64,000 bases of DNA from Fluviicola taffensis DSM 16823 (GCF_000194605.1 NC_015321.1:1116001-1180000); one strand, 5' to 3'; shown: positions 25,722-35,151, counted from the first letter of the stretch. A program made the numbers and translations. The notes: generated by a model from the letters alone, not told the origin.

Positions 25722-26268
25722 AATAAAAAATTACATAAAAAGACCTACTCTATAAGGTTTTCGGCATCCCCTTTTCAGAAATTCGACTTAAAAACAAGAT
25801 GTCCATGATTGAATTTTAGGTAATCTGTGTTTACTAAGGTTTGATTTATAGAATGTAATATAGAAAAAATATTCTATTTGAAAAATTTTCTAATTAAATA
25901 TTCCAAAGCAAGCTTTCCTGAAGACTCTCTCCATAATTTTCAGGGTTTCACCTTCCAATGGTTTAACATGACCAAAAACCACAGAATCAATAATTACTGG
26001 CCAGTTGCAATTGGTTCTGTTCTTCGAACAACACTCAGATGTCTAGTCCTAAATAACCGATACAGGTTTTAGACTAATCCCTCACTCTCAAAACTAGCGT
26101 TGAAGCTATTAGGAGTATTTTGTAGTAAAGAGGATAGAAGAAAATCAACCATGCAAATCATATAATAGACTGTGTTGACCTTTGTAGAAACAAGACAGTA
26201 TTATATGATTACATTTAAACTTTAAAATACTCTGTTACAGGAAATTTATTTAGGCAATTTTTACTATT

Positions 26269-27183
26269 ATGGATCAGATTTACAAGAATTTTTACCAGCA
26301 TTTTTACTTAAAAACAGGAGGATTCATACCCACAAAGCCATTAAATCAAAATCTATTTCCTGGAGATTATTTCCAAATTAATAATGGAGAAATAGTACTA
26401 CTGGGAAATTTATACCGCAAAGAAATCATTGATCCAAAAGAGGTGAAATTGAGCACAGCCATCATTCTAAATGCCACAAGCTGGAATTTCAGTGATGGTA
26501 TCTCGAAACCTTATTCGGGAAGAGCTACTGGACAAGGTGCTATGGATGGACAGTTTGAATTCAGCAAACAGATACTGAAGTTTTCGAATAAAGGGAGTTT
26601 CTGCTTTCGTGCTAAAGAACCTGTATCTATAAAGATGAGTAACTGGAATGATATACAACAACAATTAATCATAAAACTCACCCATTCTTTGTTTTCATTC
26701 AGAGAACTTTATGTAGTAACCGAAAGTGCCGCAGCTACAAGCACTACATTAGCCATTGCTGGCGAATCGGATGCTGAACTGGAATTGGCAACTGATCAGG
26801 AAAACTTTGGGCTTGTAGATATTTTTGGGGATCCAACTACCAAAACAATACAATCTAAAGATATAGAATACTATCATTGTGAAACCAAAAGAAAGTCTGC
26901 CTATTTCAAGGCCAAAAAACTAATGGTTCAAGAAGAAAAACTATCCGATTTTATAAGCAATTTCATGGTTAATTCATCAAATCCTAGCGAATGGGCCGAT
27001 CAATTTTTCAATACTACCTTTCATCATGAGGTCAATTACAGCTCATCAATTGACAGCAGAAAAGCTCAGAGTGTTTTTTTAGATATGCTGCACTCCAAAG
27101 AATTGAATTCAAACACGGCATTGTTGTATTATAAATGGGCAGACGCCAACTTAGACGATGTGGAGAAATTATTTGGAAATTAA
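26269..27183 (+). CDS. Protein of unknown function
   Basis: A 304-residue soluble protein with no signal peptide. The beginning (GGFIPTKPLNQNLFPGDYFQINNGEIVLLGNLY) is a short strand, a gap, then a GD-(F/V)-type strand and LGN; a low-complexity turn follows (SAAATSTTLAIAGESDAELEL), then FKAKKLMVQEEKLSDF. This order of elements loosely recalls bacterial gasdermins, but no protease partner is adjacent and the resemblance is weak. It is divergent from the RiPP operon; a single-gene unit. The 547-bp gap before it (25722-26268) holds only low-quality frames and no feature I can support. Confidence 0.6.
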   Translation: MDQIYKNFYQHFYLKTGGFIPTKPLNQNLFPGDYFQINNGEIVLLGNLYRKEIIDPKEVKLSTAIILNATSWNFSDGISKPYSGRATGQGAMDGQFEFSKQILKFSNKGSFCFRAKEPVSIKMSNWNDIQQQLIIKLTHSLFSFRELYVVTESAAATSTTLAIAGESDAELELATDQENFGLVDIFGDPTTKTIQSKDIEYYHCETKRKSAYFKAKKLMVQEEKLSDFISNFMVNSSNPSEWADQFFNTTFHHEVNYSSSIDSRKAQSVFLDMLHSKELNSNTALLYYKWADANLDDVEKLFGN

Positions 27184-27309
27184 TCCATGATTTTAGCTAG
27201 GTGAAGTTTACTTGAGTAATATTATTACTTATGTTGAAGATAGGAATGTTATATTTTCAACTCGTTCACCCGTAAAAGCACATTGGAGCCAAATTAATTC
27301 TTCTATATG

Positions 27310-27345
27310 AATCATTTTGTGCCCCCTACCGGAACAAAAGTCGAA
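27310..27345. repeat. Short dispersed repeat, tRNA-T-arm-like
   Basis: CTACCGGAACAAAAG followed by TCGAACACC recurs at 35718-35742 (CTACCGCAACAAAAGTCG...). The reverse strand reads GGTGTTCGAC..., like part of a tRNA T-arm. Probably a remnant or copied tRNA-end segment; not a complete tRNA. Confidence 0.4.
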
Positions 27346-27372
27346 CACCTTGGAGGAGGAATAATCAGCATG

Positions 27373-28128
27373 TTATTTGTCCATCCAAGCTTTAAATTTT
27401 GTGGCACCTTCCCTACTAACAAAAACAGTAGTATCAAATTCGGGAATCAGCCGCAATTTTAATTTCCCTTTGAACCAAAAAGTAATTTTAGATATGGCAT
27501 GTATGCTAACAATTAGTTGACGATTGACTCTATAGAATTGAATGGGGTCTAATAAATGAATGAGCTCATCTAACGTGAATTTCACAGCGTAGCGATCGCC
27601 ATTTTTTAATACGATGTACGTATCGTTATCCTTAAAGAAATAGGAGATGTTTGCGGTTGGGACGATTACTAATTCATCTGCTTTGTTGACCAAAAATCGC
27701 TCTTTATAGGATGGATTGATTGAAACGAACTTTAAATCTTGAAGTAAGTTATTGTACGATATGGAAGAACGATTTATATGCGACTTGTACTTCGTAATTG
27801 ATTTTTCGATACTGCTCTTTGAAATGGGCTTTAGAATGTAATCGATACTGTTTAATTCGAACGCTTTGATTGCGTATTCATCGAAAGCAGTTGTAAATAC
27901 AATGGGTGATGTTACTTCTACAGATTCAAAGATTTTAAAGCTCAAATCATCACTCAATTGAATGTCTAAAAAGATGAGATCAGGAAAATCATTTGTTTCG
28001 AACCAATGGATGGATTGCTCCACACTCTGCAACCAGAATACGATGTTAATCGACGGATCAATTTCCAATAATATGCGCTTCAAGTTTTCAAAAGCGCTTT
28101 CTTCATCTTCTATGATTAATACATTCAT
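27373..28128 (-). CDS. LytTR-family response regulator
   Basis: A 251-residue protein. Residues 1-120 are a receiver (E7/D8, phospho-acceptor D55 in FLDIQL, TTAF, ILKPI). Residues about 150-251 are a LytTR domain (VPTANISYFFKDNDTYIVL, FYRVNRQLIVSI, VFVSREGATKFK). Its start overlaps the end of the kinase gene 28125-29156 by 4 bp (ATGA), so the pair is translationally coupled. The target is unknown. Together with the CPBP protease upstream it forms a likely three-gene minus-strand cluster. Confidence 0.93.
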   Translation of the reverse strand: MNVLIIEDEESAFENLKRILLEIDPSINIVFWLQSVEQSIHWFETNDFPDLIFLDIQLSDDLSFKIFESVEVTSPIVFTTAFDEYAIKAFELNSIDYILKPISKSSIEKSITKYKSHINRSSISYNNLLQDLKFVSINPSYKERFLVNKADELVIVPTANISYFFKDNDTYIVLKNGDRYAVKFTLDELIHLLDPIQFYRVNRQLIVSIHAISKITFWFKGKLKLRLIPEFDTTVFVSREGATKFKAWMDK

Positions 28129-29156
28129 CCTATTAATTTCAGTAAAGGTAGTTTAACCGAAAACAAGTTACTGTCTTCGCGGATTTCGATGGTTTTGTTT
28201 GTAAGAAATGTGTATTGTTCGGTTAATAGCTGAAGTCCTTTTTTTGTAGAATCTACGTGGTTTTTTCGGTTGATGGTATTCTCAACAAACAATAATCCTT
28301 CCTGTTGTTTAATCGTAAAGTGCATCGGACATTCGGCATCAATCCGATTGTGTTTGACAACATTCTCTAACAATAAATGCAGGGAAATGGGCGGAATGAC
28401 ATAATCGTAATCGTTGACTTCTATGGAGTAATTGAAGTTTTTACCGAAGCGTTTTTTGAGCAAATGGGTGTAGCTTTCGGCAAATTGCACCTCTTCAATC
28501 AACGGAACAACATCCGTTTCAGCTGTTTTTAAAATGTAGCGGTACATGTCTGACATTTCTTTTAAAAATTCATTTGCAATCACTGGATCCTGTCGGATTA
28601 GTCCGGACAATGTATTCAGATTATTGAATAGAAAATGCGGATTGAGTTGACTTTTTAATGCTCTGTTCTGAAGCTCCAATTCGTTTCGTTTCAATCGTTC
28701 ATTTTCTTCGTTTTCAAGCCGCCATCGTTTGAAAAATTGGAGACTGAACAAAAAGCTCATAACCATAATTCCTTTTAATAGACTATCAAGCAAGGTAACT
28801 GTAATCAACACCCAATTGAACAATGAAAATTCCGGATACCTGATTGTAACGTAGATAGTTCTTATGGTCAAGAAGATACATTCGCTTAATAGGACAATTG
28901 CGATCACACCAAAAATAAACAATCGAAGATTCATCTTCCAGCCTCTTTTTAGCAACTTATTGAGTACAAATTGAGAAAGCCACCAAACAACCCCCAATTG
29001 AAATGAAATGACGACTACCCCGAACCAATCGAAACCATAAGCGGCATCGCTCGTCATCGAAAACAAGAATAATGTAGTGTAGTACAATAACCCAATTAAT
29101 GGAATAAATACCCATGGGTAAATGCGAAAGCTGTTATTTTTGATTGCGTTTGTCAT
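28125..29156 (-). CDS. LytS-type membrane sensor histidine kinase
   Basis: A 343-residue protein. Four membrane helices occupy residues about 15-140 (VFIPLIGLLYYTTLFLF; FGVVVISFQLGVVWWL; LFIFGVIAIVLLSECIF; LLKGIMVMSFLFSL). A His_kinase domain follows with the phosphorylation box LNPHFLFNNLNTLSGLI and an N box HLLLENVVKHN. The usual DxGxG motif is absent (VENTINRKNH); this is common in short LytS-type kinases. It should signal to the overlapping LytTR regulator. Confidence 0.92.
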   Translation of the reverse strand: MTNAIKNNSFRIYPWVFIPLIGLLYYTTLFLFSMTSDAAYGFDWFGVVVISFQLGVVWWLSQFVLNKLLKRGWKMNLRLFIFGVIAIVLLSECIFLTIRTIYVTIRYPEFSLFNWVLITVTLLDSLLKGIMVMSFLFSLQFFKRWRLENEENERLKRNELELQNRALKSQLNPHFLFNNLNTLSGLIRQDPVIANEFLKEMSDMYRYILKTAETDVVPLIEEVQFAESYTHLLKKRFGKNFNYSIEVNDYDYVIPPISLHLLLENVVKHNRIDAECPMHFTIKQQEGLLFVENTINRKNHVDSTKKGLQLLTEQYTFLTNKTIEIREDSNLFSVKLPLLKLIG

Positions 29157-29198
29157 TGAATTAGCGATAAGTAAAGATAGATTTTGTTTCTTTCCTAC

Positions 29199-30077
29199 TT
29201 ACAGATTTTTTTTGAAAAGACCTTTTTTATGGGCAACTCTCACAAGCAAGAATACACCTATTCCAATGAGTGGACCTGTAGTGTAAAAAATCCATGTTGG
29301 GATATCCTGAATTTCAATTCGGACCAATGCTCCCAATTTCCAATTGTCTACATTTCCACCAAAGGAAAAACCAAACCAATTCATGCCGGTATGAACTCCA
29401 ATAACCAACCAAATGGAACCGGAATAATAGTAAATCCCTGACAAGGCGTAGGAGGTTATAAACAAGCTTATCGCATAAGAGATGTCGAAATCGCGAACAA
29501 CAAAATGACCCAACGTAAAAAGAACTCCCATTAGTGTGAAAATGATGTGGGGATTTAGGTGTTTCCGAAGTGCTTCAATAGGATAAGCCCGACAGCCCAA
29601 TTCCTCAATGAGCGAGTTCCAGATTAACATCCCAAAAAAGAAATAGATGTAATAGCCAATATACACAGGTATGGAACTGTTGCTGGGGATTACAGATACG
29701 AATTTGACCTCACTGGCACTCATTCCCAGCACCAAGTATTCCAATCCAACCATCAACACGCCTACCAGAAAACCAATGAAGAAAAGGGTTAAAATTTTGG
29801 TTCTGAAGCCGAGATCAGCGAGTGTTCTTTTGTGCAGATATTTCTGTGCCAACCAAATGATTCCAATGGAACTCGCACCAAAAAGAAAGAAGAAAAAGAC
29901 GTTGCCAAAATCAACCTTCATTCGAACACCGTTGTTATTCATCAGATCTACTCCAAACAGTAGGGCGAGCTGAACGATAGGAATCAGTATCGCTAGTGAA
30001 GCCAAAACAACCAGGAATACGGTTATTAATTTAACGGTTAGTTTTTCTTCGTAAAGGGTTCTAAATTTCTCTAGCAT
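29199..30077 (-). CDS. CPBP-family intramembrane protease
   Basis: A 292-residue membrane protein with about eight helices. The three ABI/CPBP active-site motifs are present: EELGCR (EExxxR), FTLGHF (FxxxH) and HTGMNWF (HxxxN). CPBP glutamic proteases cleave membrane substrates; in bacteria some protect against self-made peptide bacteriocins. It lies 42 bp upstream of the LytS-type kinase gene on the same strand, so co-transcription is possible. Confidence 0.9.
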   Translation of the reverse strand: MLEKFRTLYEEKLTVKLITVFLVVLASLAILIPIVQLALLFGVDLMNNNGVRMKVDFGNVFFFFLFGASSIGIIWLAQKYLHKRTLADLGFRTKILTLFFIGFLVGVLMVGLEYLVLGMSASEVKFVSVIPSNSSIPVYIGYYIYFFFGMLIWNSLIEELGCRAYPIEALRKHLNPHIIFTLMGVLFTLGHFVVRDFDISYAISLFITSYALSGIYYYSGSIWLVIGVHTGMNWFGFSFGGNVDNWKLGALVRIEIQDIPTWIFYTTGPLIGIGVFLLVRVAHKKGLFKKNL

Positions 30078-30370
30078 AGTGTTGAATTTGATCCAACAAT
30101 TCTAAAGCAATCTTCCGGTTTGACAGAGCTAAAAGCAGCTTAAGCCGCAAGATTTTAGGTTGAAGCAGGATTAAATGGCGGTGAAAGAAGAGTCAGCCAA
30201 GGCTGACGAAGACTGAGGCCTCGTCTCACAAGACGAAAAGGCCGAGGGAGAGATCAGAGCTTGTGAAGACTGAGGCTCTGTCTCACCTTGATCCGAAGTG
30301 ATTGAAGAATGAAATCTAGTTTGGATCAGACAGAAAAGCCGAATGAGTGTAAACTGAGAGCGAGTGTCAG

Positions 30371-30436
30371 AGTGAGTATTGAGGGCAAAAAGAAAAAGCG
30401 AACTACTCCCGTAATTCGCTTTTTCTTTTTGTGAAC
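30371..30436. repeat. Dispersed terminator-containing repeat, copy 1
   Basis: AGTGAGTATTGAGGG followed by a 16-bp stem hairpin (30387-30430; AAAGAAAAAGCGAA / TTCGCTTTTTCTTT) and GTGAACC. An almost identical copy is at 35651-35716 and a relative ends the tRNA-Arg gene. The hairpin can terminate from both sides. The DNA from 30078 to 30370 has two related stretches 60 bp apart (GAAGACTGAGGC...GTCTCAC at 30208 and 30268) and no gene. Confidence 0.8.
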
Positions 30437-30445
30437 CAGCATTTT

Positions 30446-31159
30446 TCAGATATATGTTTTATTCTTAAGCGGACTGTTGTCGTTATTCAATAAGTCATTT
30501 GCAATTTGCACCATCCCACTGTTATTTGCACCACCCCAAAGTGCTCTTCCAACAATATAGCTCGTGGTGTATTCTTGCCAGGTACTGCAATATTTTTTTA
30601 AATCCGTATAAGACTTTGCCAGATATTCTTTGAGTTCATTTTCTGAAAGATATCCCAATTCATAACAGCAACGCGCTAAAAAAACACTTCTCCCATAGTT
30701 CCAGCCGCTATCTTTTGTCTTTTTTATTTGGGAGAAGGTTGTGATGATTTTTTGTTCAATTAGTTCCGGAATAATATTATTTAGCTTTCTGAACAGGTCT
30801 AAATAATACTCAAACACTCCTTCTTCATCGGGTAAGTTTGATTTTAAAATGGCAACATAATTTTCTTTATCTTCAAATGCTTTGTAAACGATATCCATAT
30901 TTTCATCTTCATTTCTATTATGCAGACTTTGAAGAATTTCAATCGCTTGATCTTGATCAGATATTTCCCAGTAGGTTTCAACTAATTTAAGAATATCCGA
31001 TTTGTTTAAACCAGTTTCATAGGAATTCAAGTATGCCGATTGTTGTTCGGCATACATTGACCCAACGAGTAAATGGTCTAATAAATATCCATTTAACGCA
31101 TTTTTCTCGTTTAACCGGATGCTTTTAAATGCACTTAAAAATTTTGAAAAAAATCCCAT
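30446..31159 (-). CDS. DUF1266-domain protein
   Basis: A 237-residue soluble protein. The C-terminal half has the DUF1266 signature: GWNYGRSVFLARCCYELGYLSE, ELKEYLAKSY, then WQEYTTSYIVGRALWGG. The N-terminal part is helical. Family function is unknown; members often occur with secretion or contact-dependent loci. It is the last gene of a three-gene minus-strand operon (32350, 31865, 31159; gaps 26 and 7 bp). Confidence 0.8.
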   Translation of the reverse strand: MGFFSKFLSAFKSIRLNEKNALNGYLLDHLLVGSMYAEQQSAYLNSYETGLNKSDILKLVETYWEISDQDQAIEILQSLHNRNEDENMDIVYKAFEDKENYVAILKSNLPDEEGVFEYYLDLFRKLNNIIPELIEQKIITTFSQIKKTKDSGWNYGRSVFLARCCYELGYLSENELKEYLAKSYTDLKKYCSTWQEYTTSYIVGRALWGGANNSGMVQIANDLLNNDNSPLKNKTYI

Positions 31160-31166
31160 AATCAGT

Positions 31167-31865
31167 TTATGCTATTACCAGTTTAGGGAATTTGTTTTGT
31201 AAAATGCCTACAAATCTCTCTCCGACTACCTGGTATTTTGCTCTGGATTCTAATTGCTTTTTCAAATTTAACAGATCAGCCGGATCAGTTATATAATTCA
31301 GCCTGTCGTGAATTTCAAGTGATAATGGGCTACCGTCTATATTAAAAGTGATAATATGTGTTTTTGGCAAATATTCTTCCGAAGATTTTGAGTAAGCACC
31401 CAGTTGCGATTTCAGGATACCGCCGTATTGAAGTTTGGCATCTTCTATTCTGAAATTATCAAAAACAATGTGTTCGTCTAATTCACCAACAGCATCAGTA
31501 ATGAAAAAATGCAAATCGTTTCCACTCAAAACCCAAAAACAATCCGTTTCTACTTTTTTAAGTTTTACACCAATCGCAGATAAGGCTACGTTCTTTAGAC
31601 CATCCGTTACAAGTTCCTGTACTTTATTACCCGTAGACTGAGGCACAGACGCAGAAGTAAATGCATCAATAGATTTACCTTGCATCCATTGTTTTATTTT
31701 TGAAAAATCCTGAGTTAATAGTTCCTGTTTGTATTGGTCATATTTAGTTCGCTCAAAATCTAAATCAATTTCTGATTTTGCTGTCTTGTGTTTTTTATTC
31801 ATGTAAACCATGAAAAATACACCTGCAATTACTAGTACGACTGGAATTAAAAATAATGGATTCAT
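31167..31865 (-). CDS. Membrane-anchored protein of unknown function
   Basis: A 232-residue protein with one N-terminal membrane helix (LFLIPVVLVIAGVFFMVYM) and a basic stop-transfer (NKKHK), so the rest is probably cytoplasmic. The body has a helical part (DYQYKQELL-like, SKIKQWMQGKS) and a beta part (CFWVLSGNDLHFFITDA, IITFNIDG). No family is recognised. Middle gene of the DUF1266 operon. Confidence 0.75.
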   Translation of the reverse strand: MNPLFLIPVVLVIAGVFFMVYMNKKHKTAKSEIDLDFERTKYDQYKQELLTQDFSKIKQWMQGKSIDAFTSASVPQSTGNKVQELVTDGLKNVALSAIGVKLKKVETDCFWVLSGNDLHFFITDAVGELDEHIVFDNFRIEDAKLQYGGILKSQLGAYSKSSEEYLPKTHIITFNIDGSPLSLEIHDRLNYITDPADLLNLKKQLESRAKYQVVGERFVGILQNKFPKLVIA

Positions 31866-31891
31866 AAGTGTGTGTTTTTATTAATTTGTTT

Positions 31892-32350
31892 TTAAATGTT
31901 TGTTGGTTTTACGTTTTTAGGTTTGGCTTTTGAAAAAATGCCATAAATGATTAGCCCAATAATCAACAATAAAATGAGCTTTCCACCATATCTTGCATAA
32001 AACCCAAGTTTTACAAGACTTTCTTTGTTTAATTTGTTATCACTGATTAGTTGGTCAAGCTGGTCATCTGTTAGTTCGTAATATTTGTCACTTTCTTTTT
32101 GTGCCAATACTAATTTGGGTTCTTGAGTAATCCAGGCAGGAAATATCCAGGCAATATTATATTCCTGGTGGATTCTGGCTAAATCCAAATATTCTTTGGA
32201 GCCTTCTTCTACAAGATACTTTTCGGTATCAGGTAAATCTGCTACAATTTCGATTACATCCACTTTACCAAATGGAATTTTTGCTTTTGCTGAAGCACTA
32301 TTCGCTGTGAAAATTGAGACAGCTGATAGCAAGAGAATTCTTTTTATCAT
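31892..32350 (-). CDS. Exported protein with C-terminal membrane helix
   Basis: A 152-residue protein with a signal peptide (MIKRILLLSAVSIFTANSASA) and a membrane segment near the end (LILLLIIGLIIYGIFS) before a basic tail. The part between (VDVIEIVADLPDTEKYLVEEG..., ELTDDQLDQLI) would face the periplasm. No family is recognised. First gene of the DUF1266 operon. Confidence 0.75.
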   Translation of the reverse strand: MIKRILLLSAVSIFTANSASAKAKIPFGKVDVIEIVADLPDTEKYLVEEGSKEYLDLARIHQEYNIAWIFPAWITQEPKLVLAQKESDKYYELTDDQLDQLISDNKLNKESLVKLGFYARYGGKLILLLIIGLIIYGIFSKAKPKNVKPTNI

Positions 32351-32909
32351 TTTTTACGGTTTAAGTTTTTCTTTCTGATTTTATTTCTGTTAGGTCAATA
32401 AGGTGCTTCTGTGGGTAATTCCACCAATGATAAAGTAACTAGTTGCTGTTATTAAGAAATTACAGATTAATTGTTCGGGTGTTTTAAGGTGCTTTTCGTA
32501 TTTAATTGGGTGTATCTCATTTTGTGAATAGTCTGGTATTTGAAATCATTCTTTAGCATCCCTATCGCTTGGTAAAAGCCTACAGAGATCAGAACGAAAT
32601 TATAAAAAACTGTGCTCCGGATGACTTTATTATCCCAAATATTTTTTCGAGAACTAGTTGTCCCAGATCTGTCTCGGATGCCATTTTGGTTTTATGTATC
32701 ATCTTCAGGCTTTTGCATTTGATTACTATTAATTATCCTGTATTTTTAATCGCTAAAAAAAATCCATTTTTTATTGGTGGATTTGTAAAACATCACTAAA
32801 ACCAGTGTTTCCGTGATTTGCAGAAGTTGGGATTAGGTAAGCCCGAACTGCCAGTTTTTATTGGTGTTTCGAACCTCATATTTATTTAACATATCAAGCA
32901 AATATAACC

Positions 32910-32933
32910 ATTTAATTGATATATCAATTAAAT
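32910..32933. promoter_or_regulatory. 24-bp perfect palindrome in a gene-free stretch
   Basis: ATTTAATTGATA / TATCAATTAAAT forms a perfect palindrome, and a half-copy (ATATCAAGCAAATAT) lies just upstream. It could be a dimeric repressor operator or a chance AT-rich palindrome. A TAAATTTG box follows at 32965. The 32351-33098 region has no gene I can support. Confidence 0.4.
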
Positions 32934-33009
32934 ATAAAAAATAAGATCGGTTGGTGTTAAAAAGTAAATTTGTATCGGGTAGAAATTGTTGCTAAAAATT
33001 ACAAACAAC

Positions 33010-33095
33010 ATTTTGGGGCTTTGCGAAGACGTGAATTAGAAGCACAAATGTTCGGTTTAGCACTGAACCCGCTTTTTTGCCCCCTGTTAGCGGTT
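33010..33095 (-). repeat. attC-like inverted repeat after the BtrH-like gene
   Basis: GGGGCTTTGCG (33015-33025) can pair with CGCTTTTTTGCCCC (33070-33083) with a bulge. The structure is bounded by CAAC (33005) and GTTAGCGG (33086-33093) directly next to the 3' end of the gene. Same layout as 20310-20442. Confidence 0.4.
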
Positions 33096-33098
33096 CCG

Positions 33099-34079
33099 CT
33101 ATATTGTCGCCAATATTTCCATTGTCTTTTTTTCTTTGTCTGATATTGTTTTTAAAATGTCTGATGCTTGTTGAATATATTTAAAGTCTTTTGTTTTACT
33201 CACTTCCTCAAATAATTGTGAAACCGAAGTCCAAAGTTCTGCAATTTCTACAAATGCTTCGTGTCCTGTTCTTAGTTTGTCAAGTTTCAGTAAGTCATAA
33301 CTCTCTTTTAAAAAATCTCGGTACAAATTTCTAAATAATGCTCCACCTGTTCCTGCTTTTTCCATAAGCATTGCAGATGTTTTAAAATCATTTTCAATAT
33401 CTTTACTTGTCTTAAACCATTTGATTATTTCTGTGCTTGCTTTCAAAATTCCTTTATAACCAATATTTGTAATTGGAGGGTTTATATGTTCGGTAGCATT
33501 ATTTCTAATTGCAGTAATTATTGCAGACTTTAAGTAAAATGTTTTGTCTGTATTACACAAAGTGTAATACAAATTTTTAGATGACATTGGACCTTTTTCT
33601 GCTCTTGCTAACGCTAAACTTTTCAAAGTTGTTTTAACCTCTCCACCTTGCTGTTTTGTATCCACCAAAAAAGCGTTTTCATTGTCATAACCATAAATTG
33701 CAGTATAATGTCCTGCAAAATGAAATGGTCGGGAAAAATATTGCAAATGGAAACAGTCTAATTTTAAACCAACTACTTGTCCATTGTCAATAAGTTCTTT
33801 AACGTTGTCCCAAGCCTTTTGAGTTGATGCTGTTTCTTTAACTGTTAATTCGAGGTTTAGATTTCTTGCAATATTTTCAGTTAAAACGTCAGGTTTTACT
33901 CGTCCACCAATGAAAGGAAAATTCATTGATTTCATATTCCAAAAGATAAATCCAAGTCCTTCGCCTAAACCAAATAACATTGGTTCGGAAAGTTCAATAT
34001 CAAGTTGACGTAATAAAGTTCCTGTCGCTGTTGTTTCGCAATGTTGTCCGTCAAACGGTTTTATTTTTTCTATTTTCAT
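33099..34079 (-). CDS. BtrH N-terminal-domain / DUF4872 protein
   Basis: A 326-residue soluble protein. The N-terminal half matches the BtrH_N papain-like fold: FDGQHCETTATGTLL (Cys), LFGLGEGLGFIFW, then GHYTAIYGYDNENAFLVDT (His and Asp). The second half is helical (DUF4872-like; SSKNLYYTL, RNLYRDFLKESYDLLK). BtrH itself transfers an acyl group in butirosin biosynthesis, but most homologues are uncharacterised. It is an orphan gene with no pathway partner nearby, flanked by GTTAGCGGT and ACCGCTAAC exactly like the nuclease gene at 20451, so it appears to be a transferred single-gene unit. Confidence 0.82.
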   Translation of the reverse strand: MKIEKIKPFDGQHCETTATGTLLRQLDIELSEPMLFGLGEGLGFIFWNMKSMNFPFIGGRVKPDVLTENIARNLNLELTVKETASTQKAWDNVKELIDNGQVVGLKLDCFHLQYFSRPFHFAGHYTAIYGYDNENAFLVDTKQQGGEVKTTLKSLALARAEKGPMSSKNLYYTLCNTDKTFYLKSAIITAIRNNATEHINPPITNIGYKGILKASTEIIKWFKTSKDIENDFKTSAMLMEKAGTGGALFRNLYRDFLKESYDLLKLDKLRTGHEAFVEIAELWTSVSQLFEEVSKTKDFKYIQQASDILKTISDKEKKTMEILATI

Positions 34080-34105
34080 TGTCTGCCGGTATGTTGTTTT
34101 AGCTG

Positions 34106-34217
34106 ACCGCTAACTTGTATATATGCAACGTTAACTATTCACAACTGATTAAAATCGAATTTCACACTGATTTTCAAGAATTTTACGAATTCCATTTTGC
34201 GAATAGCTATCGTTAGG
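34106..34217. repeat. Cassette-boundary-like repeat R2
   Basis: A 112-bp relative of R1, from ACCGCTAAC to GTTAGG, upstream of the BtrH-like gene. Shared interior words: TATATGCAAC, TTCACACTGA and GCGAATAG. The following 34222-34345 (CAATAATTCTGAAAA, CCTGAAAGCCAATAGG, ATTCGAACC) is shared with 35395-35520 and 37815-37955. Confidence 0.7.
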
Positions 34218-34566
34218 TTATTACCCCAATACTAAACAATAATTCTGAAAAACAGCAAAAGTGTTTTAAAATTCCCAGTAAGAAATTTTGCCTGAAAGCC
34301 AATAGGATTCGAACCACTTTGAATGTTTGGAAAATGGAATGAAATACAAAAAAAGCCTTAATCAAGGTTACAGAGATAGCATAATTATTTATGACGGTTT
34401 GCCACTGGGAAAGGTAGTGACTGTTATAGGCGCCTCTTTTAAAGAGCAGGAACATATCCTGGAATTTTCCTCTCTTGCAATGATTTTTTAGTTCAGTCTA
34501 CTTTATGGATACTCTCTTTTTTACAAATAGATTGAACTAAATTAGGACCTAAATGTAGGTGTTTTC

Positions 34567-35151
34567 ATGATAAATAAATCAAATCTAATTCTTCTAGTTT
34601 TAATGCTAGGGGCGAGTTTCGGGTATACTCAAATAGCATCTACAGAATCTTTAGATTCCACAATGATTAAAATTGATAATGATTTACACGGTCGATTTAC
34701 CTATACATCAATTAAGACAGTTTATATTTCAGATTCTATAATTAGAGATTTTTTCTTCAGAAATTCTGAATTGTATCTTGAGCTTTCAAAAAGAGAAAAG
34801 AAAATAGATCTGCCACGAATTTCTATAAGTACTTTAGACACAATGGTCGTTATGATGTGCTATAATTATTCCAATTTCATCAGGGAGGAGGTAGGAAGTT
34901 ATCATTTTATCAATGAAGAGTTAGTGAAAGCACAGCACCAAAGAAGTGAATTGAATACTCCCAGAGCAATGAGTGACTGCATCGGATGGGCGATCTCAAG
35001 TTCCGTAACTTATTATAAGAACAACACTTTTTATAAAACAGTGAATACTACTTCTGATCGCTGTGGATCACCTGTTTTCTTTATTGAAAACGGTCTTATG
35101 GCAGAATTAATTAGACTTTTGCCAAAGTTTAAGCTATTCGTAATCAAATAA
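34567..35151 (+). CDS. Secreted protein of unknown function
   Basis: A 194-residue protein with a signal peptide (MINKSNLILLVLMLGASFGYTQ). The mature part (SIKTVYISDSIIRDFFFRNSELYLELS, SYHFINEELVKAQHQR) contains three cysteines and no recognised domain. It is a single-gene unit between repeats R2 and R3. Coding is supported by the signal peptide and even codon use, but no homologue is known to me. Confidence 0.65.
   Translation: MINKSNLILLVLMLGASFGYTQIASTESLDSTMIKIDNDLHGRFTYTSIKTVYISDSIIRDFFFRNSELYLELSKREKKIDLPRISISTLDTMVVMMCYNYSNFIREEVGSYHFINEELVKAQHQRSELNTPRAMSDCIGWAISSSVTYYKNNTFYKTVNTTSDRCGSPVFFIENGLMAELIRLLPKFKLFVIK

Noticed and set aside
25878-26072. 64-codon open frame with Trp/Phe-rich segments
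   Set aside because: No recognisable family, no promoter box, and the frame ends in ordinary AT-rich DNA. I cannot support it as a gene.
27310-27345. Minus-strand tRNA
   Set aside because: Only a T-arm-like word is present; no acceptor, D or anticodon stems can be formed.
32569-32799. 76-codon open frame in the gap before the BtrH-like gene
   Set aside because: It starts with TTG, has no family match and unusual composition, and lies in a stretch with no other coding signs.
34213-34455. 80-codon minus-strand open frame
   Set aside because: It lies across the repeat R2 and the shared segment that also occurs at 35395 and 37815 without this frame intact.
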